From: Sphingorhabdus sp. M41
GTDB lineage: Bacteria > Pseudomonadota > Alphaproteobacteria > Sphingomonadales > Sphingomonadaceae
Assembly: GCF_001586275.1 (NCBI RefSeq)
Contig: NZ_CP014545.1
Location: 3,002,501 to 3,066,500, forward strand
Direction: 5' to 3'
DNA: 64,000 nucleotides
Under the pieces are notes generated by a model. The model did no database searches, was not told where the DNA came from, and worked only from the letters and a program-made list of their open reading frames with translations. The translations under genes were made by a program, and so were the position numbers. The first letter of the stretch is position 1. Every line of letters starts with the position of its first letter. Below, piece after piece: positions 17,332 to 24,644 of this stretch.

Positions 17332-18329
17332 CCGTCATCCCCTTCTTCGCGTCCGACCATCGCCAGCGCCCGCGCCCTGATCTGGTGCAGCTCGCACCAG
17401 CGCAGCAGGCCGTCCTCGCTGCCATGGGTGATCCAGGTTTCCTTCGGCGCCAGTTCGCGGATGGTTTCGGTCAGCTCGTCCCAGTCGGCATGATCGGAGA
17501 TGACCAGAGGAATCTCGACCCCGCGCTGCCGCGCCCGCCCGCGCACCCGCATCCAGCCGGACGCCATGGCGGTCACGGGATTGGGCAGCCGGCGGCTCCA
17601 TTTGTCGGTCAGCGCCGAGGGCGGAGCGATGATGATCTGGCCGCGCATCTCGTCCTTCGGCGTGTCCATCACCAGCCGCAATTCGCCCAGCGACACGCCA
17701 AGCTCTTCATAAAGTTCACACATCCGGACCTGCGCCCCGTGCAAATAGATCGGTTTGTCCCAACCGGCCCGGCGCAGCTCGGCAATCACCCGCTGCGCCT
17801 TGCCCAGCGCATAGGCGCCGATCAATATGCTGCTGTCCGGCTCGGCTTCCAGCCGCGCGAAGATCTTGGCGATCTCGCCCGCAATCGGGGGATGCTGGAA
17901 CACCGGCAAACCAAAGGTCGCTTCGGTAATGAATATATCGCACGGCACCAGCTCGAACGGCGCGCAGGTCGGGTCGGGGCGGCGCTTGTAATCGCCGGTG
18001 ACGACCACCCGCTCGCCCTGATATTCCATCAGCACCTGCGCCGAGCCCAGCACATGGCCGGCCGAATGCAGGCTGAACCGCACGCCGCCGCGCTCGAACC
18101 CCTCGCCATAAGCAATCGGCGTCCCCGCCTCGGTCCCATAGCGCAAGCCCATGATCGCCAGCGTCTCCGGCGTCGCCCAGACATCGCCATGACCACCGCG
18201 CGCGTGATCGGCATGGCCATGGGTCACCACCGCATTTTCCTTCGACACGGACGGATCGATCCAGACTTCGGCAGGCCGCACATAAATGCCCTGCGGATGG
18301 GGTTCGATCCAGTGTTTCGCTTTTGCCAT
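17328..18329 (-). CDS. ligase-associated DNA exonuclease (MBL fold)
   Basis: This 333-residue protein is a metallo-beta-lactamase/beta-CASP nuclease. The metal motif is VVTHGHADHARGG (HxHxDH) near residue 38, followed by GDYKRRPDPTCAPFE, then TEATFGLPVF, LISDHADW and WITHGSEDG near the C-terminus, as in the ligase-associated exonuclease family (TIGR04122). The ATG at 18329 is chosen over an upstream in-frame start because MAKAKHWIEPHPQGIYV matches family N-termini. It is the first gene of a two-gene operon with the ligase. A palindromic repeat element lies just upstream (18396-18549). Confidence 0.9.
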   Translation of the reverse strand: MAKAKHWIEPHPQGIYVRPAEVWIDPSVSKENAVVTHGHADHARGGHGDVWATPETLAIMGLRYGTEAGTPIAYGEGFERGGVRFSLHSAGHVLGSAQVLMEYQGERVVVTGDYKRRPDPTCAPFELVPCDIFITEATFGLPVFQHPPIAGEIAKIFARLEAEPDSSILIGAYALGKAQRVIAELRRAGWDKPIYLHGAQVRMCELYEELGVSLGELRLVMDTPKDEMRGQIIIAPPSALTDKWSRRLPNPVTAMASGWMRVRGRARQRGVEIPLVISDHADWDELTETIRELAPKETWITHGSEDGLLRWCELHQIRARALAMVGREEGDDG

Positions 18330-18395
18330 GGTGTAAAAGCGTATTGGGTCGGGAAAGGTTCCGGTCAAGGGGAAGGGGGGAAGCAGGCCGCAATC

Positions 18396-18549
18396 AGCCC
18401 CTCCTCTTCAGAGGAGGGGTTGGGGTGGTGGCGATGCGCCAGCATCGCTCGCGCCAGCGAACATTTCTGGCCCCGACAGCAACGGAATCGGAAGGAAGGC
18501 TTTCCGACGAGAGAAACCACCCCAACCCCTCCTTTAAAAAGGAGGGGCT
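18396..18549. repeat. palindromic repeat element, family A copy 1
   Basis: This 154-base element is bounded by hairpins. The left end is CCCCTCCTCTTCAGAGGAGG and the right end is CCCCTCCTTTAAAAAGGAGG, and the inner GGGGTGGTGGCGA and ACCACCCCAACCCC pair across the element. Copies with the same ends occur at 20681-20840 and, in frame, within dnaE2 at 26605-26718. No reading frame is seen, so this resembles a non-autonomous mobile element or REP-type repeat. Confidence 0.8.
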
Positions 18550-18581
18550 TGAAAGAAGTGCACTGTCACCGCGATAAATAA

Positions 18582-18992
18582 TTACAAACCCTCGTTTCTA
18601 TGGGCCAGCTTAGTAATATCAGGGAGTTTTAACCACCGACTGAGGGCGTTATCAGGCATGGAATCTCTTGCAATATTCCAATATTGTTCTTCATCTGAAT
18701 CGTTTTTTTCAATTAACGAAACATACAGCTGGCAATAGGCTTTAACATACCGAACATTTTCGTCCATACCAGCAAGTTCGGGTTTGCTCAGATGATCAAT
18801 AACGATATTGAACTGCTCTTTTGCACAGCCGCTTTTGCCATCTAAGATCAACAAAGTTCCCAAAAACGCACGATGCATCGAACTGAGTTCGGGAATTTTA
18901 CCAAGCGAGTTCAACGCAGCGTTGACGTTTCCCTTATCACAAAAGGATTGAGCTCTCGTCCAGTGAAATGCTGTCGCAATTTTCTTTTTCAT
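18582..18992 (-). CDS. hypothetical TPR-like protein
   Basis: The 136-residue protein is helical and cytosolic, beginning MKKKIATAFHWTRAQSFCDK. Helix pairs such as GNVNAALNSLGKIPEL and CAKEQFNIVIDHL look like degenerate tetratricopeptide repeats, but no clear TPR signature is met. Base composition is much lower in GC than in the neighbouring genes, with frequent AAA, ATA and TTA codons, so the gene may have arrived by transfer. It lies between a repeat element and an AT-rich intergenic region. No function can be assigned. Confidence 0.6.
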   Translation of the reverse strand: MKKKIATAFHWTRAQSFCDKGNVNAALNSLGKIPELSSMHRAFLGTLLILDGKSGCAKEQFNIVIDHLSKPELAGMDENVRYVKAYCQLYVSLIEKNDSDEEQYWNIARDSMPDNALSRWLKLPDITKLAHRNEGL

Positions 18993-19353
18993 CAAAAGCC
19001 TATTAAATCACCTTTTCGCCAAGCGTCAAAGAATTGAGGTGACTTTGAAATTTGGGAATCTCGACACCAACCCTACCCGCCCCAAACAACAAACCCCCGC
19101 TTTCCTACATCACCCCAACAATGCTAAAACCCGAATATGAACAAAACACCTCATATCCGCCCCAAAACCGGCCAATGGCCGCTTTTATCAACCAGCAGAT
19201 TTTCAATTCTATAACCCTGTAAAGTGTGTAAAGTTTGAAATATAATTTCGCACTCCGCCTCCCAGCATGTGACCCCAATGTGATATTCTCCCTAGACCAA
19301 TCACATTGCAATGTGATAGTCGATTCGCAACATCACATTGAAAAGGCAAGTCC
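18993..19353. other. AT-rich intergenic region before the HTH-RibBX gene
   Basis: These 361 bases carry no convincing gene. The left half is AT-rich, with a run rich in A and C. The right half contains the four ATCACATTG-type half-sites described separately and a ribosome site AAAAGG ahead of the ATG at 19354. A TATAAT at about 19239 could be part of a promoter. I see no FMN riboswitch core. Confidence 0.55.
19276..19340. promoter_or_regulatory. four-half-site operator array upstream of HTH-RibBX
   Basis: The half-site CAATGTGAT occurs at 19276-19284 and 19309-19317, and its reverse complement ATCACATTG at 19300-19308 and 19332-19340. The middle two form a perfect 18-bp palindrome, ATCACATTGCAATGTGAT. 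The four sites also read as two tandem inverted repeats with 15- and 14-base spacers, 32-33 bases apart (three helical turns). The array ends 13 bases before the start codon, as expected for a repressor that controls this gene. Confidence 0.7.
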
Positions 19354-20670
19354 ATGAGCAAGCTTCTTATAGATCAACTGATCGAACTGATCGATTCCGG
19401 CGAAGAAACCCGTGCGGGCCTCGCCCGTGCTGCCGGCCTCCATGCCAACAGCCTGCGCAGCCTGGGGCAGGATGACTGGAACCCGACGGCGGAAACGCTG
19501 GGCAAGCTGGAGGCTTATCTGGCGCGCGGCGGTAACAGTGTCATGGCGACGGCGGAAGAGATTATCAACGAGGCGCGCAACGGCCGCATGTATATCCTGG
19601 TCGACGACGAGGATCGCGAGAATGAAGGCGACCTGATCATCCCGGCGCAGATGGCGACCCCCGATGCGATCAATTTCATGGCCAAATATGGCCGCGGGCT
19701 GATCTGCCTGGCGATGTCGCGCGACCGGGTCGAGGAACTCGGCCTCGACATGATGAGCGCGAACAATCGCGGTGCCTATGAAACCGCCTTCACCACCTCG
19801 ATCGAGGCGCGCGACGGCGTCACCACCGGGATCAGCGCCGCCGACCGCGCGCGCACGGTCGCCGTGGCAATCGACCGGACCAAAGGCAAGGACGAGATTG
19901 TCACCCCCGGCCATGTCTTCCCCTTGCAGGCCCGCAACGGCGGTGTGCTGGTCCGCGCCGGCCATACCGAAGCGGCGGTCGATGTGTCGCGGCTGGCTGG
20001 CCTCAATCCGGCTGGCGTGATCTGCGAGATCATGAAGGATGACGGCGAGATGGCGCGGCTCGACGATCTGATCGAATTTGCCCAGCATCACGGCATGAGA
20101 ATTGGCACGATCCGCGACCTGATCGCCTATCGCCTGCGCCACGACCATCTGACCGAGCGCCGCGAAGAAGCGCGCTTCACCAGCCAATGGGGCGGAGAAT
20201 GGAATGCAATGACATTCTATAATAGCGCAACCGAGAGCGAGCAGATCGTCCTGCAGAAGGGTCATATCGATCCGGACAAGCCAACATTGGTGCGGATGCA
20301 TGCGACGGCGATCTTTCCCGACCTGTTCGGACAGGAAACCGGCCGCGCCAATATGATCCAGGAATCGATGAAGATCATCGGGGAAGAAGGCGCCGGCATC
20401 ATCGTATTCATCAGCCCGCGGGTACCCGACCTCTATTCGCGGCAGGTCCGCACGCTCGGCGGCGGCAAGCCAGCGCCAATGGATCAGCTGCGTGACTATG
20501 GTGTCGGCGCGCAGATTCTCAGCGAACTGGGCGTGCATGATATGGAACTGCTGACCAATACCAGCCATGATATGGTCGGGCTGGACGCTTACGGACTACG
20601 GATTGTCGGTCAGCGCGCTGTACCGGCCGAGAATGCCGGCAAAGACAGCAAGCAGTTGGAGACGGCATAG
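19354..20670 (+). CDS. ribBX: HTH-RibBX: helix-turn-helix/3,4-dihydroxy-2-butanone 4-phosphate synthase fusion
   Basis: The 438-residue protein has three parts. Residues 1-60 ([33 protein letters not shown]) look like an XRE-type DNA-binding domain. Residues 65-270 are a full DHBP synthase, which converts ribulose 5-phosphate to the four-carbon riboflavin precursor; [23 protein letters not shown] and [14 protein letters not shown] are its motifs. Residues 275-425 resemble GTP cyclohydrolase II but lack the zinc-binding cysteines, as in the RibBX variants described in Proteobacteria, so GTP cyclohydrolase activity is unlikely. A four-half-site array lies directly upstream. The gene precedes ribH with a repeat between them. 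An autoregulated enzyme-repressor is inferred. Confidence 0.85.
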   Translation: MSKLLIDQLIELIDSGEETRAGLARAAGLHANSLRSLGQDDWNPTAETLGKLEAYLARGGNSVMATAEEIINEARNGRMYILVDDEDRENEGDLIIPAQMATPDAINFMAKYGRGLICLAMSRDRVEELGLDMMSANNRGAYETAFTTSIEARDGVTTGISAADRARTVAVAIDRTKGKDEIVTPGHVFPLQARNGGVLVRAGHTEAAVDVSRLAGLNPAGVICEIMKDDGEMARLDDLIEFAQHHGMRIGTIRDLIAYRLRHDHLTERREEARFTSQWGGEWNAMTFYNSATESEQIVLQKGHIDPDKPTLVRMHATAIFPDLFGQETGRANMIQESMKIIGEEGAGIIVFISPRVPDLYSRQVRTLGGGKPAPMDQLRDYGVGAQILSELGVHDMELLTNTSHDMVGLDAYGLRIVGQRAVPAENAGKDSKQLETA

Positions 20671-20680
20671 CCATCAACAC

Positions 20681-20840
20681 CCCCTCCTCTTCAGAGGAGG
20701 GGATCAAGGGGTGGTGGCGATGCGCAAGCATCGCTCGCGTAAGCGACCAACCATGGTGCCGCCGGAAATGAATGGAAAAACGAAGACCTGGTCTTTGACG
20801 AGAGAAACCACCCCAACCCCTCCTTTGAAAAGGAGGGGCT
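20681..20840. repeat. palindromic repeat element, family A copy 2
   Basis: This 160-base copy shares the end hairpins (CCCCTCCTCTTCAGAGGAGG on the left, CCCCTCCTTTGAAAAGGAGG on the right) and the GGTGGTGGCGATGCG / GAGAAACCACCCC inner parts with the copy at 18396. It sits between ribBX and ribH, so any transcript that runs through would carry two strong hairpins that could modulate ribH expression. Confidence 0.8.
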
Positions 20841-20863
20841 CTAGAAACAGAAAGACACATAAA

Positions 20864-21286
20864 ATGGCAAAATTCCTGATCGTCGAAGCGCGTTTTTACG
20901 ACCATCTCAACGACATGCTGATCGAGGGTGCGACCGAGGCGCTGAAAGCAGCGGGCCACGAACATGAGCTCCTCACCGTACCCGGTGCGCTGGAAATTCC
21001 CGGTGCTATCTCCATGGCGATCGACAGCGATCTCTATGATGGCTTTGTCGCGATCGGCGTCGTGATCCGCGGCGAAACCTATCATTTCGAGATTGTTGCC
21101 GGCGAAAGCGCCCGCGGGCTCATGGCCCTGTCAATGGATGGCGCAGCGATCGGCAATGGCATCATTACCGTCGAAAACGAAGAACAGGCGCTGGCCCGTG
21201 CCGACAAGACCCGCAAGAACAAGGGCGGCGAGGCCGCTCAGGCAGCGATTGCAATGTATGAATTGGCTTTGAAGTTTACGAACTGA
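20864..21286 (+). CDS. ribH: 6,7-dimethyl-8-ribityllumazine synthase
   Basis: The 140-residue enzyme catalyses the penultimate step of riboflavin synthesis, joining 5-amino-6-ribitylaminouracil with the DHBP made by Rib[16 protein letters not shown] contains the conserved PGA(F/L)E(I/L)P block, and [18 protein letters not shown] contains the catalytic histidine region. The later [18 protein letters not shown] is also typical. The ATG at 20864 is chosen because earlier in-frame codons lie within the repeat element. It forms a locus with ribBX. A 10-bp hairpin follows the stop codon. Confidence 0.93.
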   Translation: MAKFLIVEARFYDHLNDMLIEGATEALKAAGHEHELLTVPGALEIPGAISMAIDSDLYDGFVAIGVVIRGETYHFEIVAGESARGLMALSMDGAAIGNGIITVENEEQALARADKTRKNKGGEAAQAAIAMYELALKFTN

Positions 21287-21293
21287 TGCGGCA

Positions 21294-21317
21294 GCGGGCA
21301 CGATCACTCGTGCCCGC
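21294..21317. terminator. putative terminator hairpin after ribH
   Basis: GCGGGCACGA and TCGTGCCCGC form a perfect 10-bp stem with a 4-base loop, 8 bases after the ribH stop and before the convergent gene's stop. No T-run follows on the plus strand, so it may act with Rho or simply separate the two convergent units. Confidence 0.5.
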
Positions 21318-21338
21318 GACCACTATAGACAGAAGGCG

Positions 21339-21860
21339 TTATTGTGTGCCGGCGATTGCCGCTTTGAATTCGTCTTCGGTCATCGTGATGGAAACCTCGC
21401 CATCGGCCTGAGCCATGAAGGCAGCGACGGGCAATTTTACGGCCTGGCCGCCATGATCGACGGTCACATATTCGGCATCTTTCGCCTCAATGGTACCAAT
21501 CACCGCAGCTCCGGTTACGGATTTGACTTCGGTACCCGGCGTCAGGCTGGCCAGCAATTGCGCCTTGGCGTCGGCAGCCGCTTTTTCTATCGCTGCATCC
21601 AGATCAGCCTTCGTCATCATGATCGACAGGCCAGTGTCTGTTTTCGCGAAGGCATTGGTCGCAAGCGCAGCCTTGTTCTTGCCGGTATCCACGACAACTG
21701 CGCCATCGCTTACCGAATCCACTGTACCAACGGCATCACCATTGGGACCGACAACCTTCATACCAACCTGGGCTTCGACAGCCGGAGCGGCTTCTTGTGC
21801 CATGGCCGGTGTCGCGGCGAGCAATGCTGCGCCTGTCATGAGGGTTAGAAAATTCTTCAT
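21339..21860 (-). CDS. secreted protein with two PRC-barrel-like repeats
   Basis: The 173-residue protein has a signal peptide (MKNFLTLMTGAALLAATPAM, cleaved near AMA-QE) and a mature part built from two similar units of about 60 residues. The first runs GMKVVGPNGDAVGTVDSV to MTKADLDAAI, the second GTEVKSVTGAAVIGTIEAKD to MTEDEFKAAI. Each has a small beta-barrel pattern like PRC-barrel domains plus a short acidic helix. It is probably periplasmic. It stands alone, convergent with ribH. No enzymatic motif is seen and the function is unknown. Confidence 0.7.
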   Translation of the reverse strand: MKNFLTLMTGAALLAATPAMAQEAAPAVEAQVGMKVVGPNGDAVGTVDSVSDGAVVVDTGKNKAALATNAFAKTDTGLSIMMTKADLDAAIEKAAADAKAQLLASLTPGTEVKSVTGAAVIGTIEAKDAEYVTVDHGGQAVKLPVAAFMAQADGEVSITMTEDEFKAAIAGTQ

Positions 21861-22000
21861 ATTTTATTCCTTAAAATTATAAAAATCGCATTATCCAATA
21901 CAGGCTGATCGCTAAAAAACGGCGGCCAGCTTTGTTAAGGCGATTGAGGCAGGTTGAGCCATGGGCAGGACAAAAGGCGAGTGCGCCGCGATCGGCCACA

Positions 22001-22026
22001 AAAGGCCGGCTCCGCGAGAGCCGGCC
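22001..22026 (-). terminator. Rho-independent terminator of the DJ-1/PfpI gene
   Basis: On the minus strand GGCCGGCTC and GAGCCGGCC pair in a 9-bp stem with a 5-base loop, followed by TTTTGT. It lies 23 bases after the stop codon of the gene at 22049-22615. Confidence 0.75.
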
Positions 22027-22048
22027 CCTGCGTCAATCCCCGGACCGA

Positions 22049-22615
22049 TCAGGCCGCTTTTTGTGTCCGCTTGTGGAGACCTTCCCGAACCTCCTCGATG
22101 ATCTTGGCGCTGAACGCATCCAGATCACCGGGATCGCGGGAGGTGATCAGGCCGTTGTCGACCACTACTTCGCTATCCTCGAACCTGGCCCCGGCATTGA
22201 TCAGATCGGTCTTGATCGATTTATAGCCAGTGACATTGCGCCCTTGCACCAGATCCGCCTCGATCAGCAGCCATGGGGCATGACAGATGGCGGCAATCGG
22301 TTTGCCAGCGTTGAAAAAGGCTTTCACGAAGTCGACTGCCTTGTCTTCCGCCCGCAATATGTCCGGGTTCATCTGTCCGCCGGGCAGGACCAGCGCGTCG
22401 AAATCGCTTTCGCTGGCCTTGTCCAAAGTCATGTCGACCGCGATGCTCTCGCCCCAGTCTTTCTCGTCCCAGCTTTTGATCGAGCCGGATTCCAGCGACA
22501 CGATGGTGATCTCGGCACCCGCCTCACTAAGTTGTTTCCGTGGTTCGAAAAGCTCCGATTTCTCAAAACCGTCCGTCGCCAGGATTGCTATTTTTGCGTT
22601 TGAAATGTTCGTCAT
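22049..22615 (-). CDS. DJ-1/PfpI family protein (YhbO-like)
   Basis: The 188-residue protein is a class I glutamine amidotransferase-like member of the DJ-1/PfpI group. The nucleophile cysteine is in AAICHAPWLL near residue 109, and the conserved glutamate is in LATDGFEKSELFEP near residue 17. SRDPGDLDAFSAKI closes the domain, as in YhbO/PfpI proteins that counter glyoxal and other carbonyl stress. The start at 22615 is preceded by AAAGGA. A GGAAC-N17-CGTA promoter lies upstream, matching the general stress sigma factor consensus, and it faces dps, which has a similar promoter. Confidence 0.9.
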   Translation of the reverse strand: MTNISNAKIAILATDGFEKSELFEPRKQLSEAGAEITIVSLESGSIKSWDEKDWGESIAVDMTLDKASESDFDALVLPGGQMNPDILRAEDKAVDFVKAFFNAGKPIAAICHAPWLLIEADLVQGRNVTGYKSIKTDLINAGARFEDSEVVVDNGLITSRDPGDLDAFSAKIIEEVREGLHKRTQKAA

Positions 22616-22650
22616 TTCTGTCGTCCTTTCGTTGGGGGTTACAACAAGTC

Positions 22651-22676
22651 TACGCAGCGGCGAGAGAATTGGTTCC
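22651..22676 (-). promoter_or_regulatory. EcfG-type promoter of the DJ-1/PfpI gene
   Basis: On the minus strand GGAAC (22672-22676) and CGTA (22651-22654) are separated by 17 bases. The alphaproteobacterial general stress promoter is GGAAC-N16/17-CGTT, so there is one mismatch. The implied start lies about 30 bases before the ATG. Confidence 0.5.
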
Positions 22677-22799
22677 GCTAAAATTGAAAGCCGGTGCCGG
22701 TGCTTCTTCCCCTTTCCTGCCTTCCCTGCTGGCTGCCGGATATTTCTGGCGAGCGGGCTGGTGACGCTCGTTTGGCGTGGCCTGAACGATGGCCCGCAA

Positions 22800-22824
22800 G
22801 GAACCAAATGAAGGTCGACGCGTA
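22800..22824 (+). promoter_or_regulatory. EcfG-type promoter of dps
   Basis: GGAAC (22800-22804) and CGTA (22821-22824) are 16 bases apart, with one mismatch to the EcfG consensus. It lies about 60 bases upstream of the dps start and mirrors the promoter of the divergent DJ-1/PfpI gene. Confidence 0.45.
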
Positions 22825-22886
22825 ATCATTCTCAGGAACCGCGCTCCGCCAGTTCGTCGAGCGCATCAGAGAGAAAGGAAGACCAT

Positions 22887-23375
22887 ATGACTATTCAAAC
22901 TGGAGATCTTCGCGAAATGAAGACCGACATTAAAAAGGTGGACCGGGCCGAAATGGCCGAGAAACTGGGGAAAGCCCTGGCGTCCAGCTATGTGCTCTAT
23001 CATAAGACCCAGTCGGTTCACTGGAATGTTACCGGCCCTCAGTTTCTTGGTATCCACAAGCTGACCGAAGGCCAGTATGAAGACCTTGCCGCATCAATCG
23101 ATGAAATCGCCGAAAGGATTCGGGCTCTTGGCGCGAAGACGCCGGTTGGCCTTTCCACCTATATCGAGAATAGCGCGATCGAAGACAAAGTGGAATGCGG
23201 CGATGTCAAAGCCATGCTCAAGCAGCTGTCAGGCGATGCGATCACCGTGGCCAACCAGATGCGGGAATTTGTAAAAACCGCCGAAGAGGCCGACGATGTT
23301 TTTACCGCGGATCTGCTGACCGCACGGATCGGCGTGCTGGAAGAATCATCATGGATGCTGTCGGCCAGCATCTAG
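22887..23375 (+). CDS. dps: Dps family ferritin-like protein
   Basis: The 162-residue protein is a four-helix Dps. The ferroxidase ligands are expected in VHWNVTGPQFLGIHKLTEGQ and YEDLAASIDEIAERIRALG (His, His, Asp and Glu pattern), and TPVGLSTYIENSAI follows as in other Dps sequences. Dps oxidises Fe(II) with peroxide, stores the iron and protects DNA in dodecamers. The N-terminus (MTIQTGDLREMKTDIKKVD) is a moderately charged tail. It is followed closely by a 41-residue membrane protein gene and has an EcfG-like promoter, so general stress induction is likely. Confidence 0.93.
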   Translation: MTIQTGDLREMKTDIKKVDRAEMAEKLGKALASSYVLYHKTQSVHWNVTGPQFLGIHKLTEGQYEDLAASIDEIAERIRALGAKTPVGLSTYIENSAIEDKVECGDVKAMLKQLSGDAITVANQMREFVKTAEEADDVFTADLLTARIGVLEESSWMLSASI

Positions 23376-23421
23376 CCAGCGCGCAATTCATCCCCGGCAA
23401 ATATAAAATCAGGAACATTCT

Positions 23422-23547
23422 ATGAAAAAACAGTTGGACAAGACCAGCGCCCGTCAGGGCTTTACCACCCGCCACATGATCATCGTGCTGGGCCTATCAA
23501 CCCTGTTCGCGATCGTAGCGCTAGCCGCTGTCACCGGCTTTTTCTAA
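23422..23547 (+). CDS. 41-residue single-pass membrane protein
   Basis: This small frame, read MKKQLDKTSARQGFTTRHMI and then a hydrophobic stretch from IVLGLS to AAVTGFF, gives a basic N-terminus and one membrane helix of about 22 residues. It starts 47 bases after dps, and a Rho-independent terminator follows 30 bases after its stop, so dps and this gene form one unit. The positive N-terminus suggests an N-in orientation. There is no purine-rich ribosome site immediately upstream except AGGAAC. The role is unknown; a stress-induced membrane peptide is an inference. Confidence 0.65.
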   Translation: MKKQLDKTSARQGFTTRHMIIVLGLSTLFAIVALAAVTGFF

Positions 23548-23577
23548 CCGCGATCCCACGCGTTACCAAGTGCGCCT

Positions 23578-23613
23578 GCCCGCTCCTGCCTCGCGCCGGG
23601 GCGGGCCTTTTTC
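23578..23613 (+). terminator. Rho-independent terminator after dps and the small membrane protein
   Basis: GCCCGCTCC and GGGGCGGGC pair with one mismatch around a GC-rich loop and are followed by CTTTTTCT. It ends the dps unit before the SOS-controlled operon. Confidence 0.75.
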
Positions 23614-23729
23614 TAGCCCTCATTTCCCCGCATTATCCTGTTGTCCGGCACTTCTAGTGAACAATTCTCTACGCAGAGATTCTCGCAGCCGTGGAATCAC
23701 TTGACCCTGCAACGTTCTTCTATAATTTA

Positions 23730-23744
23730 GAACAAATCATGAAC
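23730..23744. promoter_or_regulatory. LexA (SOS) box of imuA-imuB-dnaE2
   Basis: GAAC-AAATCAT-GAAC is the GAAC-N7-GAAC direct repeat recognised by alphaproteobacterial LexA. It overlaps the imuA ATG (23739-23741). A TATAAT lies at 23721-23726 and TTGACC at 23701-23706; that spacer is short (14), but the box would cover the transcription start. Confidence 0.85.
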
Positions 23745-24644
23745 AATATCGATTCGGATTCGGGGCAGGCTTTCAGGTCTCCGCCGGCCAACCCCTCTGC
23801 TGTGCCTCCGGCAACACCGGCAAAAGCTTCTGTCTTGCGGGCGCGTCTCGCCAAGATATTGGCGGCCTCCGGCGTAAAGCCGGCGGAGGATGACGGTATG
23901 CCGTCCCACTTCAGCTTTGGCGTCGACAGGATTGATGCGGCCTTGCGCGGCAATGCCGGAGTGGATGGCCTGCCGCGCGCGGCGCTGCATGAACTGCACG
24001 CGGCAAGCAAGGATGACCGGACCAGTGCAGCGGCGATGGCGCTGCTGATGGCGCAGCGCTGTCAGGATGACCGACCGATATTGTGGATCAGCGAAAGCGG
24101 CGAGGCCAGACGGCAGGGACGGCTCTATCCGCCGGGGCTGGCGGAACTGGGAATTGATCCGGACAATATCATCCATGTCGATGCGCCGGACAGTATCGCG
24201 GCACTGCGCGCAGCGGCCGACGGCCTGCGGTCTTCGGCCATGGGTGCGGTGATTATCGAATTGTCGGGCAAGAGGCCCAAAGGTCTCGACCTGACCGCCA
24301 CAAGGCGCCTGTCGCTGTCAGCGCAAAAATCGGGCGTTCTCAGCCTGTGCCTGCGCACCGGCAGCGATGCAGAAAATCCCTTGCCGACCGCTGCCTTCAG
24401 TCGCTGGTCAGTGGCCGCTGCGCCTTCCATCGCGCTGGAGGCCAATGCTCCGGGCCATCCTGCTTTCGATATCAAATTGCTGCGTCATCGCAGCGGTCTT
24501 TACGGGCTGAGCGCCCGACTGGAGTGGAACCGTGACGATCAAGTCTTCCGCGAGCAACAGAGCGAGCAGAGAGCGCCGGACACTGGCTCTGTCCCTGCCC
24601 TGGCTGCCGTCCGAGCGGATCATCAGGGCACACGGGCCGCCTGA
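23739..24644 (+). CDS. imuA: ImuA, SOS mutagenesis cassette protein
   Basis: The 301-residue protein is the RecA/SulA-like ImuA of the ImuA-ImuB-DnaE2 mutasome. FSFGVDRIDAALRGNAGVDG and RAALHELHAASKDD resemble the RecA-type core around the Walker region, and DRPILWISESGEARRQGRLY and LRHRSGLYGLSARLEWNRD are family blocks. It has no recombinase activity in known cases. The ATG at 23739 sits within the LexA box; a GTG 48 bases upstream is possible, but it would place the box in coding sequence. Its end overlaps imuB by 113 bases. The operon supplies error-prone translesion synthesis after DNA damage. Confidence 0.88.
   Translation: MNNIDSDSGQAFRSPPANPSAVPPATPAKASVLRARLAKILAASGVKPAEDDGMPSHFSFGVDRIDAALRGNAGVDGLPRAALHELHAASKDDRTSAAAMALLMAQRCQDDRPILWISESGEARRQGRLYPPGLAELGIDPDNIIHVDAPDSIAALRAAADGLRSSAMGAVIIELSGKRPKGLDLTATRRLSLSAQKSGVLSLCLRTGSDAENPLPTAAFSRWSVAAAPSIALEANAPGHPAFDIKLLRHRSGLYGLSARLEWNRDDQVFREQQSEQRAPDTGSVPALAAVRADHQGTRAA

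Noticed and set aside
18396-18549. Insertion sequence with transposase
   Set aside because: The element is too short and has no reading frame; only the ends resemble a non-autonomous element.
19300-19317. CRP/FNR-type site in ATCACATTGCAATGTGAT
   Set aside because: The CRP arrangement is TGTGA-N6-TCACA; here the order is TCACA then TGTGA with no such spacer, and the array of four sites points to a dedicated regulator.
18993-19353. FMN riboswitch upstream of ribBX
   Set aside because: The conserved core sequences of the riboswitch (such as AGGGTGAAATTCCCAC) are not present.
18396-20840. CRISPR array from the hairpin repeats
   Set aside because: Copies are few, far apart, 114-160 bp long and self-complementary, with no regular spacers and no cas genes.
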